Assembly (NCBI RefSeq): GCF_020905415.1
Contig: NZ_JAJJMP010000001.1
Span: forward strand, 959,501-1,023,500
DNA length: 64,000 nucleotides
Direction: 5' to 3'
From: Myroides oncorhynchi
GTDB lineage: Bacteria; Bacteroidota; Bacteroidia; Flavobacteriales; Flavobacteriaceae
The notes beneath the pieces are model-generated. The model was not told the DNA's origin, ran no database searches, and saw nothing but the letters and a program-made list of their open reading frames with translations. How positions within the stretch are numbered: the stretch's first letter is position 1; every line of letters starts with the position of its first letter. Positions 1 through 8,574 of the stretch are shown here, in pieces. A program made the translations under genes and the position numbers.

Positions 1-1966
1 CGATAGCTACTATAGCCTTACTAAGTTGTTGTGGATCAACCTTAATATACACAACAGAATACATCCCATAGCTATGCTTAGTCTCTGGCATATAAGAATA
101 TACAAATGGCAATATTTTCTCTTCTAGTCCCTCGACATTAAAGTCCTTAACTATTCCCACTATTTTTTTCTTCTTACCTAGCAGTTCTATTGGATCCTCA
201 AGAGGCTTAACCAAATTCATGGTACGTACAAAAGTCTCATTCACTACCACATTATCTAAACTATCAGAAGATAATTGAGCAGATAACATTCGCCCTTCTT
301 TTAACTCAATCTCTAATACATCAAAGAAATTATAGTCAATCATGGCATTATTAATCATCACATTTTCTTTTCCATTGTTATGATAGGTACCGAATACACC
401 TCCACGATTACCTGCAAAACTTACGTTACTAGTTGATACCGACTCGATTCCTTTTATCTTCTCTAGTTCGGCTTTGAAGCTTGCATATTTAGTAGCGCGC
501 TTTCCTGTATATTTACTATTACTTAGAAACTCTATATTAATAACTTGATCTCCTTTAAAGCCAAGACTTTTATTGAGCATATAACTTACTTGTTCATTGA
601 CGATGATAGAACCTATAATAAAGAAACAAGCTATTGCAAATTGAAGCACTAAGAATCCATTACTAAGCCATTTACCTCCTTTAGTTCCGATTATACTTCC
701 CTTTAGTAGTTTGACAATTTCAAATCTTGAAATAAACAAAGCAGGAATACTACCACATACCAAAATCACTAACGTTGAAATAACGATAAGAACAACTAAA
801 TCGTTGATAAACGAGAATGTGATATTCGTCTCTAAATACACATTGATATAAGGTAAAATGAGCTCAATAATACAAATAGCTAATACTAAAGAAAGAATAA
901 CCACAATAGCAGTTTCGAAAATACTCTGTTGATAAAAACTTCTCTTACCTCCACCAGCTACTCTTCTCATTCCTATTTCTTTTCCTCTACTCACTACTTG
1001 TGTTAATGATAGATTGACATAATTAAAAATAGAAAGTAAGAGTATCGTCATAGATAAGAATACACTAATGTTTAGCATTTGCACATTTGCACTACCTGCA
1101 GGGAATAACCTTTGATTCGGTAACATGCGGCAATCTGCAAGCTTATTTAATACGATATCTCCTGTATAGTACTTGAAAGGCTCTTCTTCTTTGTATTGCT
1201 CTAATGTTAGACCTTCCTTCTCTGCATTAGGAATGGCAACATATTTATCTCTAAGCTCCACTATAGCCTTTTTAATTTTTTCAGGTTGCTTAGTCTTCAC
1301 ACATAAAATGAACCCAAATCCCTCCCAGTCATCACTACTACTAGACTTTATTGATAAATTATTCATAACCGCATTAGGAGCAAAAGAACTGCGTAGGTCT
1401 CCTATTTTGTATACACCAGAGATAATATACTTGGTGTTACCCTGTTCTTCGTAATCAGGATTGATAGCTTCTATTGTCTTACCTATTGGATTTACTCCTT
1501 TCCCGAACAGTGCTTCAGATATTTTAATATCTATCACAACATCATTCGGATTAACTAACGCTTTTTCAGTATTGCCATATACAAACTCGAATGGAAAAAA
1601 ATCAAAGAAGTTATCCTGTACGCCATATATCTCTTCTACATCTATCTTCTTCTCATTATAAATAAAGTTTAAGGAACCATTATATCCAAAGTACATATAA
1701 TCATCTAGTTCCTTATAATTATCCTTTAGATATCTTCCCATAGGGCGAAACTGATCTGTCATAGAGAAATTCGGAGCTACTGTCTCTACGAGATACACCT
1801 CATCCTTATTCGGGTTCCATTGATCATAACTAGTCTCTTCTAGATAGTATAACGATGCTAATACAACTGACGCAATACCTAGTGTCAATCCTACTACAGT
1901 CAACAAGAAATATATCTTGTGCTTCATCGTATTGTACCAATATATTTTCAACCAGTTCTTTAACAT
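1..1966 (-). CDS. ABC transporter permease, FtsX/MacB-like (C-terminus cut by window edge)
   Basis: Second permease of the efflux operon; the ATG is at 1964-1966 and the frame stays open to base 1, so about 655 N-terminal residues are visible. It starts MLKNWLKIYW and has one N-terminal membrane helix, a MacB-type periplasmic domain, three clustered hydrophobic helices near the middle (FtsX-like), then a second periplasmic domain. It is clearly paralogous to the preceding 792-aa permease, from which it is separated by 2 nt. By family, such proteins couple cytoplasmic ATP hydrolysis to extrusion or mechanotransmission across the envelope. The substrate cannot be read from sequence. The last membrane helices lie outside the window. 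Confidence 0.88.
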   Translation of the reverse strand, partial: MLKNWLKIYWYNTMKHKIYFLLTVVGLTLGIASVVLASLYYLEETSYDQWNPNKDEVYLVETVAPNFSMTDQFRPMGRYLKDNYKELDDYMYFGYNGSLNFIYNEKKIDVEEIYGVQDNFFDFFPFEFVYGNTEKALVNPNDVVIDIKISEALFGKGVNPIGKTIEAINPDYEEQGNTKYIISGVYKIGDLRSSFAPNAVMNNLSIKSSSSDDWEGFGFILCVKTKQPEKIKKAIVELRDKYVAIPNAEKEGLTLEQYKEEEPFKYYTGDIVLNKLADCRMLPNQRLFPAGSANVQMLNISVFLSMTILLLSIFNYVNLSLTQVVSRGKEIGMRRVAGGGKRSFYQQSIFETAIVVILSLVLAICIIELILPYINVYLETNITFSFINDLVVLIVISTLVILVCGSIPALFISRFEIVKLLKGSIIGTKGGKWLSNGFLVLQFAIACFFIIGSIIVNEQVSYMLNKSLGFKGDQVINIEFLSNSKYTGKRATKYASFKAELEKIKGIESVSTSNVSFAGNRGGVFGTYHNNGKENVMINNAMIDYNFFDVLEIELKEGRMLSAQLSSDSLDNVVVNETFVRTMNLVKPLEDPIELLGKKKKIVGIVKDFNVEGLEEKILPFVYSYMPETKHSYGMYSVVYIKVDPQQLSKAIVAI

Positions 1967-1968
1967 TT

Positions 1969-4347
1969 TTATTCGTATTTGATATAATTAATAATATTGA
2001 TTTTAACAGCCTTATACATCTTACTTGCTAAAACCACAAAAACTAAAACAGAGAGTAGCACTAAAGAAAGTACAAAAGGATAAACCGAAATATCTGTATG
2101 ATCTACAAACCTATTTAACCATTTACTCATCAGCCAATATGTAGGGTATAGCACTAATCCATAAGTAATTCCCAGAGCATATATAAATGGCTTTAATAAC
2201 TTCAGATAGAGTTCTTTTTCACTAGCTCCTAATACTTTTCTGATTACGATTTCCTTTAATTGTTGTTCTATTGCAAAGGACATCACGGCGTAGAGTCCAA
2301 ACAGAGCGATCAACACTACCGCTCCATTCCACAGCATAAACATATTGCGCTGTGATAATGTTTTCTGATAAATCTGAGCAAACTGTTTCTTCACAGCCAT
2401 CACCTCAAATGGATATTCATAATCGACATTCACTATCCAGAACGCCTGTAGACGTTCTAGAGTTTCTTCCTTTATCTCTGGATCTATCTGCACAGATATA
2501 GACTCTATACCATAAGGTAAAAACTCTATATCTCTCCAGTGAAACAGAAGCATTGGTTTTATACTCTCTTCAAATCCGTCTCGGTTAAAGTCCCCTATTA
2601 CCCCTTTTATGATAAACGTATTACTGTCATACGCTATGACCTCTCCTACCACCTCACTAGGTTTTTTCCCTAGTTGGGTAACAAACTTCTCATTGACATA
2701 CACAGTTGGCAGATCTTCTTCTATATCCTCCTGAAGTGCCAGCATATTGAATCCCATCATCTGTATATATCCTTCATCTACACCATCCATGATGAAGTCC
2801 GTAATTTTCTGTTGTTGATAATAAGCGGTATGATTAGTATTCATACTAGTCCCTTTAAAAGAGATAGTAGATAATCCTACACTTTCAACTCCTTTAATAT
2901 TTTGTATCTGCTCTATTAACTTTGGAGATTTATACATCTTACGTCTAATCTGTTGTGTATAGAGCTTTACTTGATACACCTGTTCTCCTTTAAATCCTAA
3001 CTCCTTGGTCTGCATATAATACACCTGATTATATATTAACCACCCCGCAATTAAGAAGAAAAAAGCAATAACCAACTGTACTCCCACGAATGCCATTCTC
3101 CATTTAGAAATTCTGACATTTAACTGTACCTCTATTCCTTTCGTATTCTGTCTTGCTATCACACTAGCGAATAAAGCTGGTAATAAACCTCCTAAACAAA
3201 TAATTCCACCTCCTATAAGTAAGATAACAATACCCATCGCTTCCCACGAAAACACTAAATGTTGATGTAAGAAACTGTTATAAATAGGTAAACTTAGCTC
3301 TACTAGTACTAAAGATATACTCAATGCTATAGTGACATTTAGTACAGTTTCGAATAATAGTTGTAATACAATCAGCGTCTTAGAAGCCCCTATCACACGT
3401 CTTAAAGAGAACTCTTTAACCCTGCTTAATACATTAGCTTGATTCAGACTGATATAATTGATGACTGTTAATAGGAAGATAAGAAATGAACACCCCGTTA
3501 TTAGTCCTATTGTTTCTCTTTTCGTATTCCCTTCTAACAAGGTACTTTGCTTTGATTCAAATCGAGCTTCTGCTAATGGAACTAACTTAGAAACAATCTC
3601 ATCTCCTTTATCATCAAAGTATTTGTTCTTCTTTTTCTTATTGTAATAAACCTCCTCTAGCTCTTTTAACAATTTAATTAGATCTGTTCTTTCTGCTTTT
3701 TTAAACACAAGTCCACCTACATTCTCTTGCCATAACTCAGATTCTTCCATTTCATCAAAATCTATAGAAGCTAGTACCACATCAGGCATTATCGTCGCAC
3801 GTCTATCTAGTTCATACACACCACTGATGACATACTTCTGATGAGCTAAGGACAATGTATCTCCTACAGGGTTTTTATCTCCAAAAAACTGTGTTGCTAG
3901 AGTAGACGAAATCGCTATAGATAAATCATCTTCAAACAACTTCTCTTTATCTCCATACTTAAATTCGAAAGGAAAAAAATGAAAGAATGTATCTTGTGTA
4001 TTTAGTATCTTGTGTACGATACCTTGTTCAGTTTTGCTTTCTCCGTAGAAGTCTAGATATTCTAATGCGTAGTAGCAATAGTCTTCTGCTAATTTATTTC
4101 CCAACAGATAAGGTCCTACTCCAGCAGGTATAAAGATAGAATTGGCTTGCTTACCCATTTCTAGATTAAGCTCATACATAGCATCCACACCAGGTACCCA
4201 TCTGTTATAACTATGCTCACTCTTATAGTAAGTCACAGCTAAGATGACAGATGCCATACCTACCGCCAGCCCTATGATATTCCATGCAAAGAACAGCTTA
4301 GAGTTACTGATGTTTTTAATGTATATTTTAATCCAATTCTTTAGCAT
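1969..4347 (-). CDS. ABC transporter permease, FtsX/MacB-like, 792 aa
   Basis: Inner-membrane permease of a MacAB-type efflux system. The layout is an N-terminal helix (about residues 20-40), a large periplasmic domain, three helices around 280-400, another helix near 420, a second periplasmic domain, and three helices in the last 120 residues. This is the double-FtsX arrangement common in Bacteroidota permeases of about 800 aa, roughly twice a simple MacB core and without a fused ATPase. It lies 3 nt after the DUF2807 gene and 2 nt before a paralogous permease, so the two probably form a heterodimer (inference). Substrate unknown; antimicrobial peptide, lipid or lipoprotein export are all possible. 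Confidence 0.9.
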   Translation of the reverse strand: MLKNWIKIYIKNISNSKLFFAWNIIGLAVGMASVILAVTYYKSEHSYNRWVPGVDAMYELNLEMGKQANSIFIPAGVGPYLLGNKLAEDYCYYALEYLDFYGESKTEQGIVHKILNTQDTFFHFFPFEFKYGDKEKLFEDDLSIAISSTLATQFFGDKNPVGDTLSLAHQKYVISGVYELDRRATIMPDVVLASIDFDEMEESELWQENVGGLVFKKAERTDLIKLLKELEEVYYNKKKKNKYFDDKGDEIVSKLVPLAEARFESKQSTLLEGNTKRETIGLITGCSFLIFLLTVINYISLNQANVLSRVKEFSLRRVIGASKTLIVLQLLFETVLNVTIALSISLVLVELSLPIYNSFLHQHLVFSWEAMGIVILLIGGGIICLGGLLPALFASVIARQNTKGIEVQLNVRISKWRMAFVGVQLVIAFFFLIAGWLIYNQVYYMQTKELGFKGEQVYQVKLYTQQIRRKMYKSPKLIEQIQNIKGVESVGLSTISFKGTSMNTNHTAYYQQQKITDFIMDGVDEGYIQMMGFNMLALQEDIEEDLPTVYVNEKFVTQLGKKPSEVVGEVIAYDSNTFIIKGVIGDFNRDGFEESIKPMLLFHWRDIEFLPYGIESISVQIDPEIKEETLERLQAFWIVNVDYEYPFEVMAVKKQFAQIYQKTLSQRNMFMLWNGAVVLIALFGLYAVMSFAIEQQLKEIVIRKVLGASEKELYLKLLKPFIYALGITYGLVLYPTYWLMSKWLNRFVDHTDISVYPFVLSLVLLSVLVFVVLASKMYKAVKINIINYIKYE

Positions 4348-4350
4348 AGA

Positions 4351-5106
4351 CTAATTACCTGCCTTAACCGAACCCATTGAGTCCGTATATTTTTTTATCT
4401 CTTTTGGTGTATTATAATAGATCACCTTACCCATCGAATCCGCATATGCATTAAGGCTTTCGGTAGGATATACTTCCGCTTTTCCCATCGAATCTACTTC
4501 TGCTTTAACCGTTTTCGCTTTTAACCCCTTTCCTGCAAAAGAACCTGCACTATCTACATTCACCACTAATGATTCTACATCTCCTGTCACTTCTACGCGA
4601 CCTGCTGAGTCTACATTAGCCTTCATCGTCTTAGCTGTTACATTACCTATATATTTAGATGCTGAATCTATATTAATACTGATCGTATTCACAGAGAAGT
4701 TAGCATTTACATATCCTGCTCCATCAGCTGATATTTTAGCATGATCTCCTGATACTCTACCAGACACCAATATTCTCGCTACAGAACTAGCGTAGTAATT
4801 AAGTATCGCCTTCTGAGAAACATTTACTGTAATCTTTCCTATATTTTTATATCTTCTATTCGAAGACTTTAAGTCCACAATTAGTTTAGAGCCTACTTGT
4901 CTCACATCTACTAATTCTCCAGAAGTATCACTATCAGCAACAACTTCTACTGTATTAGAATCCTTGGTCGCATCAACATTCACAACCAATAAAGCAGAAA
5001 CTTCGATACTCTGCACTCCACCCGAGATTGTAATTGTTTGCTTACTCTGCCCATGCATTATGAAGGACAATAGCGCTGCTATTAATGTTAATAAAAAACG
5101 TATCAT
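4351..5106 (-). CDS. Secreted DUF2807 (auto-transporter adhesin head, GIN-type) protein
   Basis: 251 aa with an N-terminal signal peptide (about residues 1-20, hydrophobic run ending near HGQ), so periplasmic or outer-surface. The body is a DUF2807-like right-handed beta-helix. A D-S/G-A/M/S-G-like motif recurs at about D128, D147, D166, D185, D205, D223 and D242, i.e. every 18-20 residues, one per presumed helical turn. The gene sits inside the ABC operon, 12 nt after the ATPase gene and 3 nt before the first permease, so it probably works with the exporter as accessory, sensor or cargo (inference). No enzymatic motif is visible. Confidence 0.85.
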   Translation of the reverse strand: MIRFLLTLIAALLSFIMHGQSKQTITISGGVQSIEVSALLVVNVDATKDSNTVEVVADSDTSGELVDVRQVGSKLIVDLKSSNRRYKNIGKITVNVSQKAILNYYASSVARILVSGRVSGDHAKISADGAGYVNANFSVNTISINIDSASKYIGNVTAKTMKANVDSAGRVEVTGDVESLVVNVDSAGSFAGKGLKAKTVKAEVDSMGKAEVYPTESLNAYADSMGKVIYYNTPKEIKKYTDSMGSVKAGN

Positions 5107-5118
5107 ACTCTTGTTGTT

Positions 5119-5823
5119 TTATTCTGCAAAAACATCTACGATTTTAGTATTTATCTTTTCTGATAAGATCATACCATCTTTCATCAAAATCGTGCGTTCT
5201 GAGTACGAAGCATCGTGATTCGAGTGAGTCACCATGATTATCGTCGCTCCTTGTTGGTGCAGTTCTGTTAGTAATTCCATTACTTCATTTCCATTCTTAC
5301 TATCTAAATTACCCGTAGGTTCATCGGCAAGAATAATCTTAGGATTAGTCACTAAAGCACGTCCTACCGCCACACGTTGTTGTTGACCTCCTGATAATTG
5401 TTGAGGATAGTGTTTTAATCGGTGAACAATGTTTAAGCGCTCTGCAATTTCCATCACTCGCTTTTTGCGTTCACTACTAGAAACTTTATTATAGATTAAG
5501 GGTAACTCTATATTGTCATATACCGACAACTCATCTATTAAATTAAAGTTTTGAAAAATAAACCCAATGTTTTCTTTTCTAATCTGAGCACGCTGGCTTT
5601 CTGTTAGGCCTATCATCTCCTTGTCTAATAATAAATAGCTCCCACTACTTGCATTGTCTAACAGACCAATAATATTTAACAAGGTTGACTTTCCACACCC
5701 TGAAGGTCCCATCACGGAGATAAACTCTCCCTTTTTAACATTTAATGAAACCTGATTTAAAGCTGTTGTCTCTATCTCTTCAGTCTGAAACACACGAGAC
5801 ATTTCTTTGATTGCTATTACCAT
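5119..5823 (-). CDS. ABC transporter ATP-binding protein, MacB/LolD type
   Basis: 234 aa cytoplasmic ATPase that powers the adjacent permeases. All motifs are intact: Walker A GPSGCGKST (about residues 40-48), Q-loop in FIFQNFNLI, signature LSGGQQQR, Walker B IILADEPTGNLD and the H-loop histidine in MVTHSN. The sequence groups with the MacB/LolD/BceA class, which pairs with FtsX-fold permeases. It starts 2 nt after the adaptor stop codon, so translation is probably coupled. Confidence 0.95.
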   Translation of the reverse strand: MVIAIKEMSRVFQTEEIETTALNQVSLNVKKGEFISVMGPSGCGKSTLLNIIGLLDNASSGSYLLLDKEMIGLTESQRAQIRKENIGFIFQNFNLIDELSVYDNIELPLIYNKVSSSERKKRVMEIAERLNIVHRLKHYPQQLSGGQQQRVAVGRALVTNPKIILADEPTGNLDSKNGNEVMELLTELHQQGATIIMVTHSNHDASYSERTILMKDGMILSEKINTKIVDVFAE

Positions 5824-5825
5824 AA

Positions 5826-7067
5826 TTATTCCTCTATATTTAAATGTTCTACTCTTAAATAATCCTTATAACTTGACACGATTACTTGCTCTCCCACTTC
5901 TAATCCAGAGATTATCTCGTAGTAGGCAGGATTCTCACGCCCTATTTCCACATTTCTTCTTATAGCTTTATTATCCTTCACTACATACACCCATTCTCCT
6001 TTAGTGTCTTGAAAGAAGTTTCCTTTAGCTAATAAAAGCGCCTTCTCCTTCCCTGACAAAAATAATTTAACTCCATAAGTCGTACCCTCTTGTAATTTTA
6101 ATTTTTCTTCTGTCTCAAAAGATAGATGTACTTCGAATCTACCACTTTTTACTTCGGGTAGTATTTTTATCACCTCTACATTGACTATCTGGCCCTTCAT
6201 ATCTATCTGACCCTTCTGTTTCAAAACGATCTTGTCTAAGTAAAACTCATCTACTTGAGCCACTAGTTTATATCCTTCCATCACATCAATCTTACCAATA
6301 CTCTCTCCTCCATTATAAGTCTTTCCTAATATTGCTTCAAATGAGGAAAGTCTACCAGATACTGGCGCTTTCAATAAGAAATTCTGCTTATTCTCTCTCA
6401 GCTGTTCTAAACTTCTGTTCATAACTACTAATGACTGATCTATTTGTCTCACCTGCAAAGCATTACTTTGTTTCTCTTTTTGAATACTCTCTTCCATCAA
6501 TGCCTTACGTCTCTTTTGATAAGACAAAGCCTCTCTAGTCTTATTCCAATCACTTTCTGACAATATTTCTTGGTCGTGCAACTTCTTATTAAGATCGTAT
6601 TGAAGTTCTGCATTCTTATAATCATATTCAATACTAATCAAATCCTTTGTTAAATTTAATTCTTGACTGCGAATATTCATCTTATTTACATTCAAATTAT
6701 TCATTTGTTCTATCAAAGATGCTTCTTGAGACATAAAACTAAACTCAGAAGATGGATTATACAGTCTCACTAAAGGTTGCCCTTTTTGTACCATACTTCC
6801 ATTTTCTACTAGTCTCTCCATCACAGCCCCTCCCTCCGTGATATTGACTAACAATGAATGTAGAGGTTCTACTTGCGATTGAAAAGAAATATACTCCTCA
6901 AAATAATTCTCCTCCACCGCACGAATACGAATCTCTTTCTTTGATATATTCAAAGCTATATTTTGAAAAAAAGTGATATAACTTATCCACCCCAATATGA
7001 TAATACCTACAGAGAGGAGAATTATCTTAAGATTTTTTCTATTTTTACGAGGTACAGTACGATCCAT
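5826..7067 (-). CDS. HlyD/MacA-family periplasmic adaptor subunit
   Basis: 413 aa, first gene of the operon. One N-terminal membrane anchor (about residues 13-33) is followed by a split lipoyl-like domain (AVEENYFEE...VEPLHS and later LLKAPVSGRLSS), a long coiled-coil hairpin (about 120-235), and beta-barrel and membrane-proximal domains. By family it bridges the inner-membrane ABC permeases to an outer-membrane exit duct; no TolC-like gene is in the window. The start lies about 25 nt downstream of a sigma-54-like promoter on the same strand. Its divergent neighbour is the sigma-54 response regulator that is the obvious candidate activator. Confidence 0.9.
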   Translation of the reverse strand: MDRTVPRKNRKNLKIILLSVGIIILGWISYITFFQNIALNISKKEIRIRAVEENYFEEYISFQSQVEPLHSLLVNITEGGAVMERLVENGSMVQKGQPLVRLYNPSSEFSFMSQEASLIEQMNNLNVNKMNIRSQELNLTKDLISIEYDYKNAELQYDLNKKLHDQEILSESDWNKTREALSYQKRRKALMEESIQKEKQSNALQVRQIDQSLVVMNRSLEQLRENKQNFLLKAPVSGRLSSFEAILGKTYNGGESIGKIDVMEGYKLVAQVDEFYLDKIVLKQKGQIDMKGQIVNVEVIKILPEVKSGRFEVHLSFETEEKLKLQEGTTYGVKLFLSGKEKALLLAKGNFFQDTKGEWVYVVKDNKAIRRNVEIGRENPAYYEIISGLEVGEQVIVSSYKDYLRVEHLNIEE

Positions 7068-7091
7068 TATCTATTGTTTTATAGACATAAT

Positions 7092-7106
7092 AACAATAAT
7101 GTGCCA
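7092..7106 (-). promoter_or_regulatory. Candidate sigma-54 promoter for the ABC efflux operon
   Basis: The minus strand carries a perfect -24 box TGGCAC (plus 7101-7106) followed by ATTATTGTTAT. The -12 part is degenerate: TTGT occurs one base closer than the ideal TTGC position. The predicted start falls about 15 nt before the adaptor ATG at 7067. The link to sigma-54 is supported by the adjacent NtrC-family regulator gene. Confidence 0.45.
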
Positions 7107-7120
7107 ATCATTAAAAGAAA

Positions 7121-7150
7121 CATTAAGCACTATAAATCAAACACTTAATG
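7121..7150. promoter_or_regulatory. Inverted repeat CATTAAG-N16-CTTAATG
   Basis: Perfect 7-bp arms at 7121-7127 and 7144-7150 in the divergent promoter region between the sigma-54 candidate promoter and the 16-bp palindrome. It could be an operator half-site pair or an A/T-rich coincidence. Confidence 0.25.
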
Positions 7151-7168
7151 TTTTACTGTAAAAACAAC

Positions 7169-7184
7169 TGTTCGGTTTCGAACA
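7169..7184. promoter_or_regulatory. Perfect palindrome TGTTCG-N4-CGAACA, candidate enhancer (UAS)
   Basis: TGTTCGGTTTCGAACA is a perfect inverted repeat with 6-bp arms and a 4-bp spacer. It lies about 65 bp upstream of the candidate -24 box of the efflux operon and 36 bp upstream of the regulator start codon. Size and symmetry fit a dimeric Fis-type helix-turn-helix such as the one at the C-terminus of the adjacent regulator. The assignment is inference. Confidence 0.5.
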
Positions 7185-7219
7185 CCAAATCGTTCACTTT
7201 TGAATTAAACTTTTTCACC

Positions 7220-8566
7220 ATGAGAAAAACTAACGCTACTATTCTTGTATTAGATGACAACTCTGAAGTACTTATTGCTGCTAAACTGTTGCTAAAAAGA
7301 CATTTTGAGAATATACTAACAAACAATAATCCAAAAAAATTAGCTGAAATACTTTCTCAACAAGAAGTAGACGTAATTATTTTAGATATGAACTACCGTG
7401 TGGGTTTTGAAGATGGAAAGGAAGGAATATTTTGGTTTAAAGAAATAAAAAAAATAGCGCCACATACACAGATTATCTTAATGACTTCTTATGGAAATGT
7501 AGAAACTGCTGTAGAAGGTATTAAACTTGGAGCAGTAGATTATATTCTAAAGCCTTGGAACAATGAATCCCTTATTGAAGCTGTAAAAAATGTAATAAAA
7601 CAACTTCGAAAAAAAGAAACAATAGCAGATAAACCGCAGAAAGAAAGCAATGTGTTTATCGGACAAGCTCCTAGCATACAAAAAGTATACTCAATGGCAA
7701 GCCGTGTCGCTAAAACTGATGTTAATGCTCTAATCTTAGGAGAAAACGGTACAGGTAAGTATGTATTAGCAAAATATATACATGACAACTCTCCTCGGAA
7801 AGACCAACCATTTATACATGTTGACTTAGGTTCGCTAAATGAAAACTTATTTGAAAGTGAATTATTTGGATATACTAAAGGAGCTTTTACTGACGCAAAA
7901 CAAGATACTGAAGGGAGATTCGAAGCGGCTAATGGCGGTACGATATTCTTAGATGAAATAGGGAATGTACCACTACATTTACAAGCAAAACTACTTCAAG
8001 TCATCCAATCTAAAAGTGTAATCAGGCTCGGTGAATCAAAGACTCGTCCTGTTGACATCCGCATTATTACAGCTACTAATGCTAATATCGAGCAGGAAGT
8101 AACAAACAAATCTTTTAGAGAAGACCTTTACTACCGTGTTAATACAGTGACACTTCAGTTGCCCCCACTACGTGAGCGACTAGAAGACATCATTCCTCTA
8201 ATGCAATTCTTTATTGAAGAGTACGCTAATAAATATGACCGTACTGTTCCTACAATTAGCGAATCTACCCAACAAGCTCTTAGATGCTATGATTGGAAAG
8301 GAAATATACGCGAAATGCAAAACAGAGTAGAGCGCGCACTTATTCTTACAGAAGAAGATGAATTAAATCTTACTGCTTTTGGTATCTCACTTACCATGAT
8401 CAATGATAATATCTCAGAAGAAAACACCCTACAGGATATGGAACGCCAATCTATCTTAAAAGCTTTAGAAAAACACGAGGGCAATATCTCCCAAACCGCA
8501 GAAGAACTAGGTCTATCAAGAGCTGCATTATATAGAAGATTAGAAAAATACAATATTAAAAACTAA
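7220..8566 (+). CDS. Sigma-54-dependent response regulator (NtrC/AtoC family)
   Basis: 448 aa from the ATG at 7220 (MRKTNATIL). An in-frame ATG at 7148 would add 24 residues but overlaps the palindrome and has no receiver homology. The receiver domain has DD near residue 12, phospho-acceptor D56 and a conserved K in ILKPW. The AAA+ domain has Walker A GENGTGK, Walker B IFLDEIG, and GAFTDA in place of canonical GAFTGA. The C-terminus is a Fis-type HTH (ISQTAEELGLSRAALYRRL). It is followed after 8 nt by its kinase. Likely role: phosphorylation-dependent activation of sigma-54 promoters, most plausibly the divergent efflux operon. Confidence 0.93.
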   Translation: MRKTNATILVLDDNSEVLIAAKLLLKRHFENILTNNNPKKLAEILSQQEVDVIILDMNYRVGFEDGKEGIFWFKEIKKIAPHTQIILMTSYGNVETAVEGIKLGAVDYILKPWNNESLIEAVKNVIKQLRKKETIADKPQKESNVFIGQAPSIQKVYSMASRVAKTDVNALILGENGTGKYVLAKYIHDNSPRKDQPFIHVDLGSLNENLFESELFGYTKGAFTDAKQDTEGRFEAANGGTIFLDEIGNVPLHLQAKLLQVIQSKSVIRLGESKTRPVDIRIITATNANIEQEVTNKSFREDLYYRVNTVTLQLPPLRERLEDIIPLMQFFIEEYANKYDRTVPTISESTQQALRCYDWKGNIREMQNRVERALILTEEDELNLTAFGISLTMINDNISEENTLQDMERQSILKALEKHEGNISQTAEELGLSRAALYRRLEKYNIKN

Positions 8567-8574
8567 GTAGTACT

